From assembly GCA_914767715.1 (NCBI GenBank), contig OU612066.1:7507001-7571000 (forward strand): a stretch of 64,000 nucleotides of DNA. The letters run 5' to 3'. Source of the DNA: Membranipora membranacea. Its lineage: Eukaryota; Bryozoa; Gymnolaemata; Cheilostomatida; Membraniporidae. Below, one piece after another: positions 23,369-38,690 of this stretch; position 1 is the first letter of the stretch; every line of letters starts with the position of its first letter. Position numbers and translations under genes: made by a program. The notes beneath the pieces are model-generated. The model did no database searches and was not told the origin of the DNA. It saw only the letters and a program-made list of their open reading frames with translations.

Positions 23369-26300
23369 AAATTCAAATCATTTAACAGCCTTACAAATAC
23401 ATTAATGAGGAAGAAAAATTACCAATAGAGCGGTATGCAGTGAGTCTATATATATTTTAAAGAGAAATACCACAAAGTCATTAAATAATGAAAGTTTGTC
23501 GAAGTTGGTCAAGTTTGTAAAAAATGAGATGTCTTCTTTTGAATAATTTAGGCGAGTACTATGCAACGGTCTACCTTAGGTCGTGTAGACTTCTTAGATA
23601 TATAATACACTTCTTGCCTTTAGCATAATGATGACTCAACTTCCTAAACCAGTAATATGATCACATGATAATAATTTTATTTAACGGGTTGACATACCTA
23701 TTCTCTGTACAGCCTCTTGTTAGAATTGCTTTGCTCATTGCTGCTAGCATGAGAATTGCAATAAAGCAATTGATTATTTTCATCATCTGTAAAATACAGA
23801 ACCTCCATTTCTACTAGTAGCTTTTGAAATAATATCACGGGAAGACCAGGAGATATTTGGAACATATAAGAGTTTCAGTAAAGCATTGAAACTACATTGC
23901 AACAACTGCTACACTCTAACATCCTTACTTTGTTAGATTTCAAGAGATGTGCGTCGTAAAGTTTAAGCAGGACACAACTATTCATAAACTACTACTAAAA
24001 TGCCAAAACTTAATCTTGAGCTTCAAGAAAACTTGAACATAAACTTAAACATAACTTGATTGTTTCTTGTAGTTGTATATTCCTGAACCTTTTTTTTGAA
24101 GATATTATCTGCACATTTTACAGCAGGCCGCTAGTCAAGAAATGAAAGAATATTTCCCCTACACTTTATAAACTTATTATTCTCTATTGTGGATTTGGTT
24201 TCAAAACCCCATAAGTGAGTAAATATTCTTCATCACCAAAGACCAAAATCCTACTGAACTTAAATTTGCCGCCCGTTAATAAAATAATTATCCCTTCTGA
24301 ATCCATAAAAATAGCTGTGACCATACAGTGTGACTACTGAAAAATTAAATCAACAAAACCTCATGCATAACTAAAAAGCGTTAAGCCGGATTTAAAGAGT
24401 TAAAATGCTTCAGAATATGACCCAGATATTTGAAAATTGTACCTAGTTCTCACAGACTTGAAACTTACTCACTCTTGTTAAGTTCGTAATGTTTGTAGTT
24501 ACTGGCGGTGAGCTGGTCTCCCTGTTGTTTGAATAACAGGACACAAGATATTGTGCTTTTATAGCTTGCTACAAAGAGGTTCAATATAATTGGAGAAAGG
24601 CCATAGGCTGGGCTGAGCTGGCCATGCATGAGTGTCACAAACCCAGCACCATATAAATGAAAATCAAAAATAGCATGTTTATTTCATTTTTAACAGCAAT
24701 AGCAATCACCTGACACTGATCACCAAAAAGAATCGGCTGTCCCTAATTCTTAATCACTCTCAGTGGCAGAAGTGATTATATTTGGAATATATTATATTTA
24801 ATGATTTTGTACGTTTGTTGCTTACTTGCATAATTAATTGCCACTTCTATAAGCAGCCTGTCAAACAGGATATGAAACAGGATATTAAAATATGGCATCA
24901 ATAAATTTATAAATGAAAGTTATTGCAAAATGTAGAATAATTAGTTTTAATGCAATAAAAAAGATAATGTTGCCAAAATACAAATCATAAAATTAATGAT
25001 TTTGTACGTTTGTTGCTTACTTGCATAATTAATTGCCACTTCTATAAGCAGCCTGTCAAACAGGATATGAAACAGGATATTAAAATATGGCATCAATAAA
25101 TTCATAAATGAAAGTTATAGTAAAGTGTAGAATAATTAGTTTTAATGCAACAAAAAAGATAATGTTACCAAAATACAAATCATAAAATGTATATTTTAAA
25201 TATAATTATAAGGAGACTTGGTATCGTTTGTCTTTCATTTTTGCGCACTGATGCTAAAAGACGAAAAAGAAGTTGTTTTTTATATTTTGTTCCAAAACGA
25301 CAAATCGAGATATAAAAAGCGAGTGAATTTTTTTTTTTTGAGTATCATTATTGATGAAAAGGAAAAATTGACAACCAGCGTCAGCCAACCAGCGTCAACC
25401 CACCAGATAGTCAGTAGCAGTGCAGAGGCAAACCAGCGGCAGCCCACAATCTGGAGGCAGCACATATACGGCAGCCTGGACATTATAGACCTCAAGCTGA
25501 GCCCACAGTCAGCAGCACACAATCGGCAGCAAACCAATCATTGGCAGCACACTGTGCACACAACCGGCAGCACACCAGCGGTAGCACACCAGCGGTAGCA
25601 CACCAGCGGTAGCACACCAGCGGTAGCACACCAGCGGTAGCACACCAGCGGTAGCACACCAGCGGTAGCACACCAGCGGGAGCAATGTGTGCAGCAACAA
25701 TGGGGTGCGGCAGTAAGCATTAACTACACATACATCTGCCGAAGCGCAGGTCTAGCACAGGCCACCACTTCAGTAGGCTCAAATACATACCACTAGATTA
25801 CACCAACTACCATGTAACAAAAAACGGCGGTCTAGAAATGTTTTTTGTCATTTTTGTTGCAATTTGTTTTTGCCACAAGCAGCAGCGAACCCCCATTGGA
25901 AGCACACTGTGCACACCTGCAGCGGCACACCCGAGGCAGCAAGCTTAACGTACAATTAGAATCAAACAAGCGACAGCCAACAGGCAGAAGCCAACAGGCA
26001 GAAGCCAACAGGCGGCAGCCTAACAACAGCAGCAACATTAACTAGCAAGCACCTGCACCGAATTCTCACTCCAGCACTGTAACATACATTGTGTGGTACA
26101 ATACAGACAAGCCCCACAGAAATATGAAAAAAAGGAATCATATCAATTTCTGTTTTCATCAATAAGAAAATCTTAAAACAAAAATTAACTCGATTTTAAA
26201 AAAACCAGAATATTGATATGAATCCTATTTTCATATTTCAACTTTGAATCACAAAAACAAAAATTGAACCATGAATTGATTTTTGTGTTTCATTGTTGAT

Positions 26301-29300
26301 GCTGCAAAACAAAAACAAAAATCCGATTCCATATCTTGCTTTTCATTTTTTGTGTTGAAAGACAAATAAACAAAAATCAAACATTGCAAATGTAGGCTAA
26401 ATTGTTAGTTTCCTCATGGGGATATACTGGGGTTTGCATTCATTGCCTCTACCAGATGCTGCTGCCAAAACTGGGTCGTCTGCCTGAGTCTGGTATGCTG
26501 AGATAATTTTGTCCAGTCAAGTCAGCTGCTATAAGGGGCTACTGCGTGGCTTGTTTGCATTGAGGGCCACACAATGTATGTTACAGTGCTTGGGATGAAA
26601 GGTATTCGGTGCAGGTGCTTGGTAGTGAATGTTGCTGATGCTGTGGGGCTGCTGCCTGGTGGCTGCAGCTTGTTTGATGCCGATTGTAAGTCAAGCTTGC
26701 ACCCTCTGGTGGGTGTGCTGCCGCTGGTGTGTTACCGATGGTGTGCACAGTGTGCTGCCGATAACACGCAGTGTTTTATTTTAGTTAAGTTTATTTTTTC
26801 ATCCAATATCATGGTATTGATAAAATTGAATGCTTACAATGTTGGGATAAAAATGAGTCATAAAAAAAGGGAAAACGGATTTGGCATGTTTTTGGGACCT
26901 GCATAGTTTAGGTCTAAAAATAGTTTTGCAGCGAGAAGATGTTCTACATTCATTTCTGATAATATGATTAAGAAGAGGGTGTGTTTGATCAGCAGCTATT
27001 CTTACAAAATGCCTCTTGCTCTGTTCAAAAATAAAATCATAATGAGGATAAATTTAAAAACACCAGCCTTTCTTCATAACATAGGCTTGGTAAATGATGA
27101 TGTGCTGTCGCTGATGTGCTGTCGATTTTATGATCAGCATATTTCCTCTGGAGGGTGTGCTGCCGTACACCAATGAGCGGTAGCACACCAACCATCAGCA
27201 GCACACTAAGCACACCATCTGTATCACAAAAGAGGCAGTAAGCTTAAAGGGCAACCAAGGTTTTGCATCGTGATACATCGCCTTTTCAGTTTCTCAGGAA
27301 CTACTTGTCCCATATCAAAAATTCCTTCACTCACATGTTGCCAGTAGTCCGACTTATGTTTAATATCACAAAAAATTTTAAACTGCATGTTTCTAACTTG
27401 ATTGATTGTACATTAACTAAAATACATTGAATACATATAGGCAGCAACGGGCAAAATGATGCAGTAAATCACGTTATGCAAAACCGTGATGAAAATCTAT
27501 GCAGTATTACATGCAAAGCACATTTTGTACAACAATGGATCAACTTTTATGGGTGATTGTTGAGCATTGAAAGAGAAATGTTTATGCTCATAACTACTCA
27601 ACTATTGAATTTATCATCAAACGCCACTAACAAAACCTCGGAAATACTCCATGTTCTTTAACCTATTTTCAGCTTTTTGGCTGGAGAGGAACGCATGTTT
27701 AGCCACAAAAATCCAAATATCTCAAGATGTAAAGCCAAAATCAACAATCGCTTCTCACAAAACCTAGACAATCTCTCGTTGTTCATCATGCTGACAATAA
27801 ATTTGACTGACATCTTTCTGAATTTCTGATTTTTGGCTGGAAAATTTCGACTTCAATTTGTTAAAATTGGGCTATTATCCGTTACAGTTGTGATAACCAG
27901 GATCTGTAAGCTGGTAAGATTATTCATGGAAGTGACAGTACAAGACCGAAATGGTATAGCAAATTGGAAATTTTGGTTCCGGCATTATTGGGGTTGCATG
28001 CAATGAGGGGTCAGAAATGGTCCTATTACTAAAGCAAAAATCAGATTCGAGTCTCGAAGACAGGAGGCCTAAGATCATAAAGTTTCAATAAAATGTCACT
28101 CTTCCACTAAGTGCCATGCCTCCTCTATATAGTGAAAACAAAGACTAATCAAATACCTTAAAAACAAGGCGCAGAGGGCTCAATTTAAAAAGGGCATTTT
28201 TCGCCCCAAAATGAACTTCCAGAGGTCACTGCGACTCGACGTCAAATATTTGGGAGGTTTCAACTGTGGGTGGGTGGGTGTGCTGCCTTATTTGTTTGAT
28301 ACCTGAGATTGGTGCAAGGATTAATGCCTGTATACAATGCCTTCCTCAAACAAATTGAGGCCCTTTTGGTCATTCGACCAATATCACTTGAGCTTACATT
28401 TCCTTTTTGTTGTTTTTTTCCTTTTTAGCACCAAAGCTAAAAAACAAGAAGTTTGGTTTAGATTTTCGCTTTTTGTTTTGCAATATCAACAATGAAAATC
28501 AGAATGGGCTCACTATTTTCATAATGAACTCGAAATAGTATTTTCCAGTGTGCAATCATTTCTGCCGCTGGAAATGATTAAGGAATACTATTAATATTTT
28601 GAGTGACAGTAATTCGCGGTTTAAGGGTACAGGTAGACAGAGATGATGAAAGATCTCTTCATGAAATCGATCACTAGGCATTGCCGATAAATTTAAAAAA
28701 TATTCCCATCGCTATAATTATTTTGTCGTTTTGCTCACACAAAATCTACAGACAGGAGAAAAATATGCTATATACATATGCAATGAGGTATATAAAACAG
28801 GTGTGATGTATTATCACACATGAATGAGTTTGGAGAGTTACACAGCCAAGGGTGCTAGGGGCTGGAAGAATCAACCTTGAAAGCTCCCTCAGCGGTGTGA
28901 TGTATTATCATGCATGAATGTGTTTAGAGTGAGTTCTCTCTGTAAAACGTGACAAATAGATTACTGTAATTGGTAGAATCCGCATACCTCTTTGACCTGT
29001 GAGGCAATTTTTTCTTTGACTTAAAAAGAGGAAACTGATATTGACAAGTTATTTAGACTCAGACAAGTTTTTCCAGTGACAAACAAGGAATTGTCTATTA
29101 GAGATATCCTCCCAAATATCAATGCGATTCATCTTTAACTTTTTCATTTAAACTTTAGTGCCATAACCTTCATTGGATGAAAGTGTTTCTCGTAATCAGC
29201 TTGCGATAAAATAGAGAAAAAGAACCCAGTTTCAAACGAGATGAGGAAAAGGTACTCACACACTTATGTTTGAACCATTTATGCTTGATGCTTGAACGTT

Positions 29301-30742
29301 AAGAGGGAAGTTCAATTTCATATACACAAAATATTATTGCAGTGAGAGACGAAAAACTGGTGAGAGATGTGCCAACCCTAACTTATTCTGAACCTGGTTG
29401 GGAGTAAATTAGCCTTTTCAAACACAATGGTTGCCATTAAATTTCTCATCATTCTACTCCATGCCAATACCGATCAATAATCGCTGCAATTGTTTGACAC
29501 AAGTACTATTGAAGTTGACCACTTAGCTCCTCCATGCAAAAATATAATAATATTGCAAAAAGAAGACTTTGTTATTGCTTGAGGTATAATTAATTGACAA
29601 TTCTATAAGCAGCCTGTCAAAAAGGATAATAAACAGGATATGGAAATATTGCATCAATAAAGTTATAGATGAAGGTAATAGCAAAGTGTTGAATAAATAG
29701 TTTGAATGCAATCAAAAAACAAAGCGCAACCAAAATACAAATCATAAAATATATATTTTAAATATAATCATTTCTGCCACTGGAAGTGATTAAAAATAGT
29801 GACAGCCGATTCTTTTTGGTGATCAGTGTCGGATGATTGCTATTTCTTTTCTGAAGGAAATAAACATGCTATTTTTAATTTTCAATTATGGTGCTGGGTG
29901 TAGGACATTCATGAATCGCCAGCTCAGCCCAGCTTATGGCCTTTCTTCAATTATATTACACCTCATTGAAGCATGCTATAAAAGGACAATGTCTTGTGTC
30001 CTGTTATTCAAACAACAGGGAGACCAGCCCGCCGCCAGTAACTACATCATTACGAAAAACATTATATAATCTATTTTAATTGATCATTTGAATTTTTAAA
30101 CCCACATGATCTTGTTCGGCATAATCTAAGGTTGAATTTAATACCAAAGTTTACTGCTTTGCATTCAGAACTAACCACGTTGCTATGGTCTGTGTGAGTG
30201 TACACAATAAAACCTCTAAGATTTCTGTGAAGCTGAACAAACAAACAAACAATGGCCAATTCTAGAAAATTTCATAAGACACCAGCCGCAAAAAATTGCT
30301 GTAGTTGGGGTTGTAATCATGTCAGCAGATCCCTTGTCAAAGCCTCATTTATATGGTTTTGTTTGTATACATAGTAAGGCAAATTCCAATCTACCAAACA
30401 GCAAATTCAAATCATCTCCTTATACGTGTGCATATATATAAATAAATCAATATCGTAAAAATCACACCTTGCTAGTATAGTTGAGTTTAGTTTATTGTTA
30501 TCAGATCAGATAATACAAATTGATAACTGGTAAAAACGGTACTAAAAATCTGTCATTATTATGCTCCCGTCGAAAGAACTTCTACACTTATGTTCAATTC
30601 CACATACCGCATGCTCCAAACCTGCACAGTGACTGTAAAATAGAGAAAGGAAGATGTGAAATGAGATATCTGCATTGCACACTCAGCTGGTGGAATTGAG
30701 TTTGATCACGATTATAAATAGATATTTTAAAAAGTTAGGAAT
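23369..30742 (+). repeat. Array unit 4, subtype B (7374 bp)
   Basis: All B-type indels are present. It is 84 bp shorter than unit 2, which is exactly six 14-mers (8 copies against 14). At 23769, 23940, 25230 and 25462 it has the A allele where units 2, 6 and 8 share a B allele, while nearby B-type bases (for example in the gctgctagc, catgcataac and tacaaagagg motifs) are kept. The left third therefore looks like a patchwork of the two subtypes. Confidence 0.95.
25571..25682 (+). repeat. 14-bp minisatellite, unit 4, 8 copies
   Basis: Shortest run among the B units. Confidence 0.97.
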
Positions 30743-33700
30743 AAATTCAAATCATTTAACAGCCTTACAAATACATTAATGAGGAAGAAAAATTACCAAT
30801 AGAGCGGTATGCAGTGAGTCTATATATATTTTAAAGAGAAATACCAAAAAGTCATTAAATAATGAAAGTTTGTCGAAGTTGGTCAAGTTTGTAAAAAATG
30901 AGATGTCTTCTTTTGAATAATTTAGGCGAGTACTATGCAACGGTCTACCTTAGGTCGTGTAGACTTCTTAGATATATAATACACTTCTTGCCTTTAGCAT
31001 AATGATGACTCAACTTCCTAAACCAGTAATATGATCACATGATAATAATTTTATTTAACGGGTTGACATACCTATTCTCTGTACAGCCTCTTGTTAGAAT
31101 TGCTTTGCTCATTGCTGCCAGCATGAGAATTGCAATAAAGCAATTGATTATTTTCATCATCTGTAAAATACAGAAACTCCATTGCAACAACTGCTACACT
31201 CTAACATCCTTACTTTGTTAGATTTCAAGAGATGTGCGTCGTAAAGTTTAAGCAGGACACAACTATTCATAAACTACTACTAAAATGCCAAAACTTAATC
31301 TTGAGCTTCAAGAAAACTTGAACATAAACTTAAACATAACTTGATTGTTTCTTGTAGTTGTATATTCCTGAACCTTTTTTTTGAAGATATTATCTGCACA
31401 TTTAACAGCAGGCCGCTAGTCAAGAAATGAAAGAATATTTCCCCTACACTTTATAAACTTATTATTCTCTATTGTGGATTTGGTTTCAAAACCCCATAAG
31501 TGAGTAAATATTCTTCATCACCAAAGACCAAAATCCTACTGAACTTAAATTTGCCGCCCGTTAATAAAATAATTATCCCTTCTGAATCCATAAAAATAGC
31601 TGTGACCATACAGTGTGACTACTGAAAAATTAAATCAACAAAACCTCATGCAAAACTAAAAAGCGTTAAGCCGGATTTAAAGAGTTAAAATGCTTCAGAA
31701 TATGACCCAGATATTTGAAAATTGTACCTAGTTCTCACAGACTTGAAACTTACTCACTCTTGTTAAGTTCGTAATGTTTGTAGTTACTGGCGGTGAGCTG
31801 GTCTCCCTGTTGTTTGAATAACAGGACACAAGATATTGTGCTTTTATAGCTTGCTACAAGGAGGTTCAATATAATTGGAGAAAGGCCATAGGCTGGGCTG
31901 AGCTGGCCATTCATGAGTGTCACAAACCCAGCACCATATAAATGAAAATCAAAAATAGCATGTTTATTTCATTTTTAACAGCAATAGCAATCACCTGACA
32001 CTGATCACCAAAAAGAATCGGCTGTCCCTAATTCTTAATCACTCTCAGTGGCAGAAGTGATTATATTTGGAATATATTATATTTAATGATTTTGTACGTT
32101 TGTTGCTTACTTGCATAATTAATTGCCACTTCTATAAGCAGCCTGTCAAACAGGATATGAAACAGGATCTTACAATATGGCATCAATAAATTTATAAATG
32201 AAAGTTATTGCAAAATGTAGAATGATTAGTTTTAATGCAATAAAAAAGATAATGTTGCCAAAATACAAATCATAAAATTAATGATTTTGTACGTTTGTTG
32301 CTTACTTGCATTATTATTTGCCACTTCTATAAGCAGCCTGTCAAACAGGATATGAAACAGGATATTAAAATATGGCATCAATAAATTCATAAATGAAAGT
32401 TATAGTAAAATGTAGAATAATTAGTTTTAATGCAACAAAAAAGATAATGTTACCAAAATACAAATCATTAAATGTATATTTTAAATATAATTATAAGGAG
32501 ACTTGGTATCGTTTGTCTTTCATTTTTGCGCACTGATGCTAAAAGACGAAAAAGAACTTGTTTTTTATATTTTGTTCCAAAACGACAAATCAAGATATAA
32601 AAAGCGAGTGAATTTTTTTGTTTGGGTATCATTATTGATGAAAAGGAAAAATTGATATTAATCCAGTTTTCATATTTCAACTTTGAATCACCAGAACGAA
32701 AGTTAAGCTTAACTGCTACTGGTTGATTGATATTATCAACCACTTATTTATCGGCAAACCAGTGTCAGCCTACCAGCCTCAGCCAACCAGCGTCAACCCA
32801 CCAGCGTCAGCCAACCAGCGTCAACCCACCAGATAGTCAGTAGCAGTGCAGAGGCAAACCAGCGGCAGCCCACAATCTGGAGGCAGCACATATACGGCAG
32901 CCTGGACATTATAGACCTCAAGCTGAGCCCACAGTCAGCAGCACACAATCGGCAGCAAACCAATCATTGGCAGCACACTGTGCACACAACCGGCAGCACA
33001 CCAGCGGTAGCACACCAGCGGTAGCACACCAGCGGTAGCACACCAGCGGTAGCACACCAGCGGTAGCACACCAGCGGGAGCACACATACACACTACACAT
33101 ACATCTGCCGAAGCGCAGGTCTAGCACAGGCCACCACCTCAGTAGGCTCAAATACATACCACTAGATTACACCAACTACCATGTAACAAAAAACGGCGGT
33201 CTAGAAATGTTTTTTTTTGTCATTTTTGTTGCAATTTGTTTTTGCCAATCTCTTTTTACTGAAACATGTTTTATTTATATTAAATTGTAACGCTTGCTTC
33301 ATATAATCCGTATCCCCTGTTATTAATTTCAGCAGCAAAATAATTGAATCAATCAATCAAAAAAACCCAACAGAGGTATCATGCTGTGCGTACAATCGAC
33401 AGCACAACAGCGACAGCTCATGAACTGCAGCCAACAAGCGGCAGCCCACATACACCAGCCCACCCACCATCGGCTGATAGCTAAGCACACAATTGGCAGC
33501 ACACAAGCAGCAGCGAACCCCCATTGGAAGCACACTGTGCACACCTGCAGCGGCACACCCGAGGCAGCAAGCTTAACGTACAATTAGAATCAAACAAGCG
33601 ACAGCCAACAGGCAGAAGCCAACAGGCAGAAGCCAACAGGCAGAAGCCAACAGGCGGCAGCAACATTAACTAGCAAGCACCTGCACCGACTTCTCACTCC

Positions 33701-36700
33701 AGCACTGTAACATACATTGTGTGGTACAATACAGACAAGCCCCACAGAAATATGAAAAAAAGGAATCATATCAATTTCTGTTTTCATCAATAAGACAATC
33801 TTAAAACAAAAATTGACTCGATTTTAAAAAAACCAGAATATTGATATGAATCCTATTTTCATATTTCAACTTTGAATCACAAAAACAAAAATTGGAAAAT
33901 GAATTGATTTTTGTCTTTCATTGTTGATGCTGCAAAACAAAAACGAAAATCCGATTCCATATTTTGTTTTTCATTTTTTGTGTTGAAAGACAAATAAACA
34001 AAAATCAAACATTGCAAATGTAGGCTAAATTGTAAGTTTCCTCATGGGGATATACTGGGGTTTGCATTCATTGCCTCTACCAGATGCTGCTGCCAAAACT
34101 GGGTCGTCTGCCTGAGTCTGGTATGCTGAGATAATTTTGTCCAGTCAAGTCAGCTGCTATAAGGGGCTACTGCGTGGCTTGTTTGCATTGAGGGCCACAC
34201 AATGAATGTTACAGTGCTTGGGATGAAAGGTATTCGGTGCAGGTGCTTGGTAGTGAATGTTGCTGATGCTGTGGGGCTGCTGCCTGGTGGCTGCCGCTTG
34301 TTTGATGCCGATTGTAAGTCAAGCTTGCACCCTCTGGTGGGTGTGCTGCCACTGGTGTGTTACCGATGGTGTGCACAGTGTGCAGCCGATAACATGCAGT
34401 GTGTTTATTTTAGTTAAGTTTATTTTTTCATCCAATATCATGGTATTGATAAAATTGAATGCTTACAATGTTGGGATAAAAATGAGTCATAAAAAAAGGT
34501 AAAACGGATTTGGCATGTTTTTGGGACCTGCATAGTTTAGGTCTAAAAATAGTTTTGCAGCGAGAAGATGTTCTACATTCATTTCTGATAATATGATTAA
34601 AAAGAGGGTGTGTTTGATCAGCAGCTATTCTTACAAAATGTCTCTTGCTCTGTTCAAAAATAAAATCATAATGAGGATAAATTTAAAAACACCAGCCTTT
34701 CTTCATAACATAGGCTTGGTAAATGATGATGTGCTGTCGCTGATGAGCTGTCGATTTTATGATCAGCATATTTCCTCTGGAGGGTGTGCGGCCGTACACC
34801 AATGAGCGGTAGCACACCAACCATCAGCAGCACACTAAGCACACCATCTGTATCACAAAAGAGGCAGCAAGCTTAAAGGGCATCCAAGGTTTTGCATCGT
34901 GATACATCGCCTTTTCAGTTTCTCAGGAACTACTTGTCCCATCTCAAAAAATCCTTCACTGACATGTTGCCAGTAGTCCGACTTATGTTTAATATCACAA
35001 AAAATTTTAAACTGCATGTTTCTAACTTGATTGATTGTACATTAACTAAAATACATTGAATACATATAGGCAGCAACGGGCAAAATGATGCAGTAAATTA
35101 CGTTATGCAAAACCGTGATGAAAATCTATGCAGTATTACATGCAAAGCACATTTTGTACAACAATGGATCCACTTTTTTGGGTGATTGTTGAGCATTGAA
35201 AGAGAAATGTTTATGCTCATAACTACTCAACTATTGAATTTAACATGTTCTTTAACCTATTTTTAGCTTTTTGGCTGGAGAGGAGTGCATGTTTAGCCAA
35301 TAAAATCCAAATATCTCAAGATGTAAAGCCAAAATCAACAATCGCTTCTCACAAAACCTAGACAATCTCTCGTTGTTCATCATGCTGACAATAAATTTGA
35401 CTGACATCTTTCTGAATTTCTGATTTTTGGCTGGAAAATTTCGACTTCAATTTGATAAAATTGGGCTATTATCCGTTACAGTTGTGATAACCAGGATCTG
35501 TAAGCTGGTAAGATTATTGATGGAAGTGACAGTACAAGACCGAAATGGTAAAACAAATTGGAAATATTGATTCCGGTATTATTGGGGTTGCATGCAATGA
35601 GGGGTCAGAAATGGTCCTATTACTATTGCAAAAATCAGTTTCGAGTCTCGAAGACAGGAGGCCTAAAATCATAAAGTTTCAATAAAATGTCACTCTTCCA
35701 CTAAGTGCCATGCCTCCTCCATATAGTGAAAACAAAAACTAATCAAATACCTCAAAAACAAGGCGCAGAGGGCTCAATTTAAAAAGGGCATTTTTTGCCC
35801 CAAAATGAACTTCCAGAGGTCAGTGCGACTCGACGTCAAATATTTGGGAGGTTTCAACTGTGGGTGGGTGGGTGTGCTGCCTTATTTGTTTGATACCTGA
35901 GATTGGTGCAAGGATTAATGCCTGTATACAATGCCTTCCTCAAACAAATTGAGGCCCTTTTGGTCATTCGACCAATATCACTTGAGCTTACATTTCCTTT
36001 TTGTTGTTTTTTCCTTTTTAGCACCAAAGCTAAAAAAAAAGAAGTTTGGTTTAGATTTTCGCTTTTTGTTTTGCAATATCAACAATGAAAATCAGAATGG
36101 GCTCGCTATTTTCATAATGAACTCGAAATAGTATTTTCCAGTGTGCAATCATTTCTGCCGCTGGAAATGATTAAGGAATACTATTAATATTTTGAGTGAC
36201 AGTAGAATTTCTTTGGTGATCAGTGTCAGATGATTACTGTCACAGCGGTTACAAAATGGCATCCGTCAATTAAAAGCACTTGATGTGATTCATAAAGTTG
36301 TAGTCCCGTTTGTTTGATATTATTTCCCCTTACTTTGAATAATTTGTATGTAATATTTCACTCCTAAAAATTTATACTACTCACTGCGACTTCCAGACAT
36401 ATCCACCCCTCAAATATAGCATCATTCTGTCGCTGATTTTGAGAATAATAATGATGACCACGCAATAGTAGAAGCTTATATATTCACTCTGTTTACCATG
36501 TATTCTAAAAACAAAGACTTAATGTCTTGATGATGTGATGTTCAGGTATAAACAATCGGACTACAAACTGATTATCTGAAAAAAAACTTCTAGCAAGCTT
36601 GGATACTTGATTTCAAAACTCCTTTCAATTTCAGAATTCACGGTTTAAGGGTACAGGTAGACAGAGATGATGAAAAATCTCTTCATGAAATCGATCACTA

Positions 36701-38690
36701 GGCATTGCCGATAAATTTACAAAATATTCCCATCGCTATAAATATTCTGTCGTTTTGCTCTCACAAAATCTACAGACAAGAGAAAAATATGCTATATACA
36801 TATACAATGAGTATGATAAAACAGGTGTGATGTATTATCACACATGAATAAGTTTGGAGAGTTATACACCCAAAGGGTGCTAGAGGCTGGAACAATCAAC
36901 CTTGAAAGCTCCCTCAGTGGTGTGAAGTATTATCATGCATGAATGTGTTTAGAGTGAGTTCTCTCTGTAAAACGTGACATATAGATTACTGTAATTGGTA
37001 GAATCAGCATACCTCTTTGACCTGTGAGGCAATTTTTTCTTTGACTTAAAAAGAGGAAACTGATATTGACAAGTTATTTAGACTCAGACAAGTTTTTCAA
37101 GTGACAAACAAGGAATTGTCTATTAGAGCTATCCTCCCAAATATCAATGCGATTCATCTTTAACTTTTTCATTTAAACTTTAGTGCCATAACCTTCATTG
37201 GATGAAAGTGTTTCTCGTAATCAGCTTGCGATAAAATAGAGAAAAAGAACCCAGTTTCAAACGAGATGAGGAAAAGGTACTCACACACTTATGTTTGAAC
37301 CATTTATGCTTGATGCTTGAACGTTAAGAGGGAAGTTCAATTTTATATACACAAAATATTATTGCAGTGAGAGACGAAAAACTGGTGAGAGATGTGCCAA
37401 CCCTAACTTATTCTGAACCTGGTTGGGAGTAAATTACCTTTTCAAACACAATGGTTGCCATTAAATTTCTCATCATTCTACTCCATGCCAATACCGATCA
37501 ATAATCGCTGCAATTGTTTGACACAAGTACTATTGAAGTTGACCACTTAGCTCCTCCATGCAAAAATATAATAATATTGCAAAAAAGAAGACTTTGTTAT
37601 TGCTTGAGGTATAATTAATTGACAATTCTATAAGCAGCCTGTCAAAAAGGATAATAAACAGGATATGGAAATATTGCATCAATAAAGTTATAGATGAAGG
37701 TAATAGCAAAGTGTTGAATAAAGGAAGTTGGAAGTGATTAAAAATAGTGACAGCCGATTCTTTTTGGTGATCAGTGTCGGATGATTGCTATTTCTTTCCT
37801 GAAGGAAATAAACATGCTATTTTTAATTTTCAATTATGGTGCTGGGTGTAGGACATTCATGAATCGCCAGCTCAGCCCAGCTTATGGCCTTTCTTCAACT
37901 ATATTACACCTCATTGAAGCATGCTATAAAAGGACAATGTCTTGTGTCCTGTTATTCAAACAACAGGGAGACCAGCCCGCCGCCAGTAACTACATCATTA
38001 CGAAAAACATTATATAATCTATTTTAATTGATCATTTGAATTTTTAAACCCACATGATCTTGTTCGGCATAATCTAAGGTTGAATTTAATACCAAAGTTT
38101 ACTGCTTTGCATTCAGAACTAACCACGTTGCTATGGTCTGTGTGAGTGTACACAATAAAACCTCTAAGATTTCTGTGAAGCTGAACAAACAAACAAACAA
38201 TGGCCAATTCTAGAAAATTTCATGAGACACCAGCCGCAAAAAATTGCTGTAGTTGGGGTTGTAATCATGTCAGCAGATCCCTTGTCAAAGCCTCATTTAT
38301 ATGGTTTTGTTTGTATACATAGTAAGGCAAATTCCAATCTACCAAACAGCAAATTCAAATCATCTCCTTATACGTGTGCATATATATAAATAAATCAATA
38401 TCGTAAAAATCACACCTTGCTAGTATAGTTGAGTTTAGTTTATTGTTATCAGATCAGATAATACAAATTGATAACTGGTAAAAACGGTACTAAAAATCTG
38501 TCATTATTATGCTCCCGTCGAAAGAACTTCTACACTTATGTTCAATTCCACATACCGCATGCTCCAAACCTGCACAGTGACTGTAAAATAGAGAAAGGAA
38601 GATGTGAAATGAGATATCTGCATTGCACACTCAGCTGGTGGAATTGAGTTTGATCACGATTATAAATAGATATTTTAAAAAGTTAGGAAT
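30743..38690 (+). repeat. Array unit 5, subtype A (7948 bp)
   Basis: Same length as unit 1, with 6 minisatellite copies. It shares with unit 7 a g in the motif gtgtgcggccgtac where units 1 and 3 have gtgtgctgccgtac, so neighbouring higher-order copies share variants. No gene is supported. Confidence 0.95.
32997..33080 (+). repeat. 14-bp minisatellite, unit 5, 6 copies
   Basis: Same length and ending as in unit 1. Confidence 0.97.
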
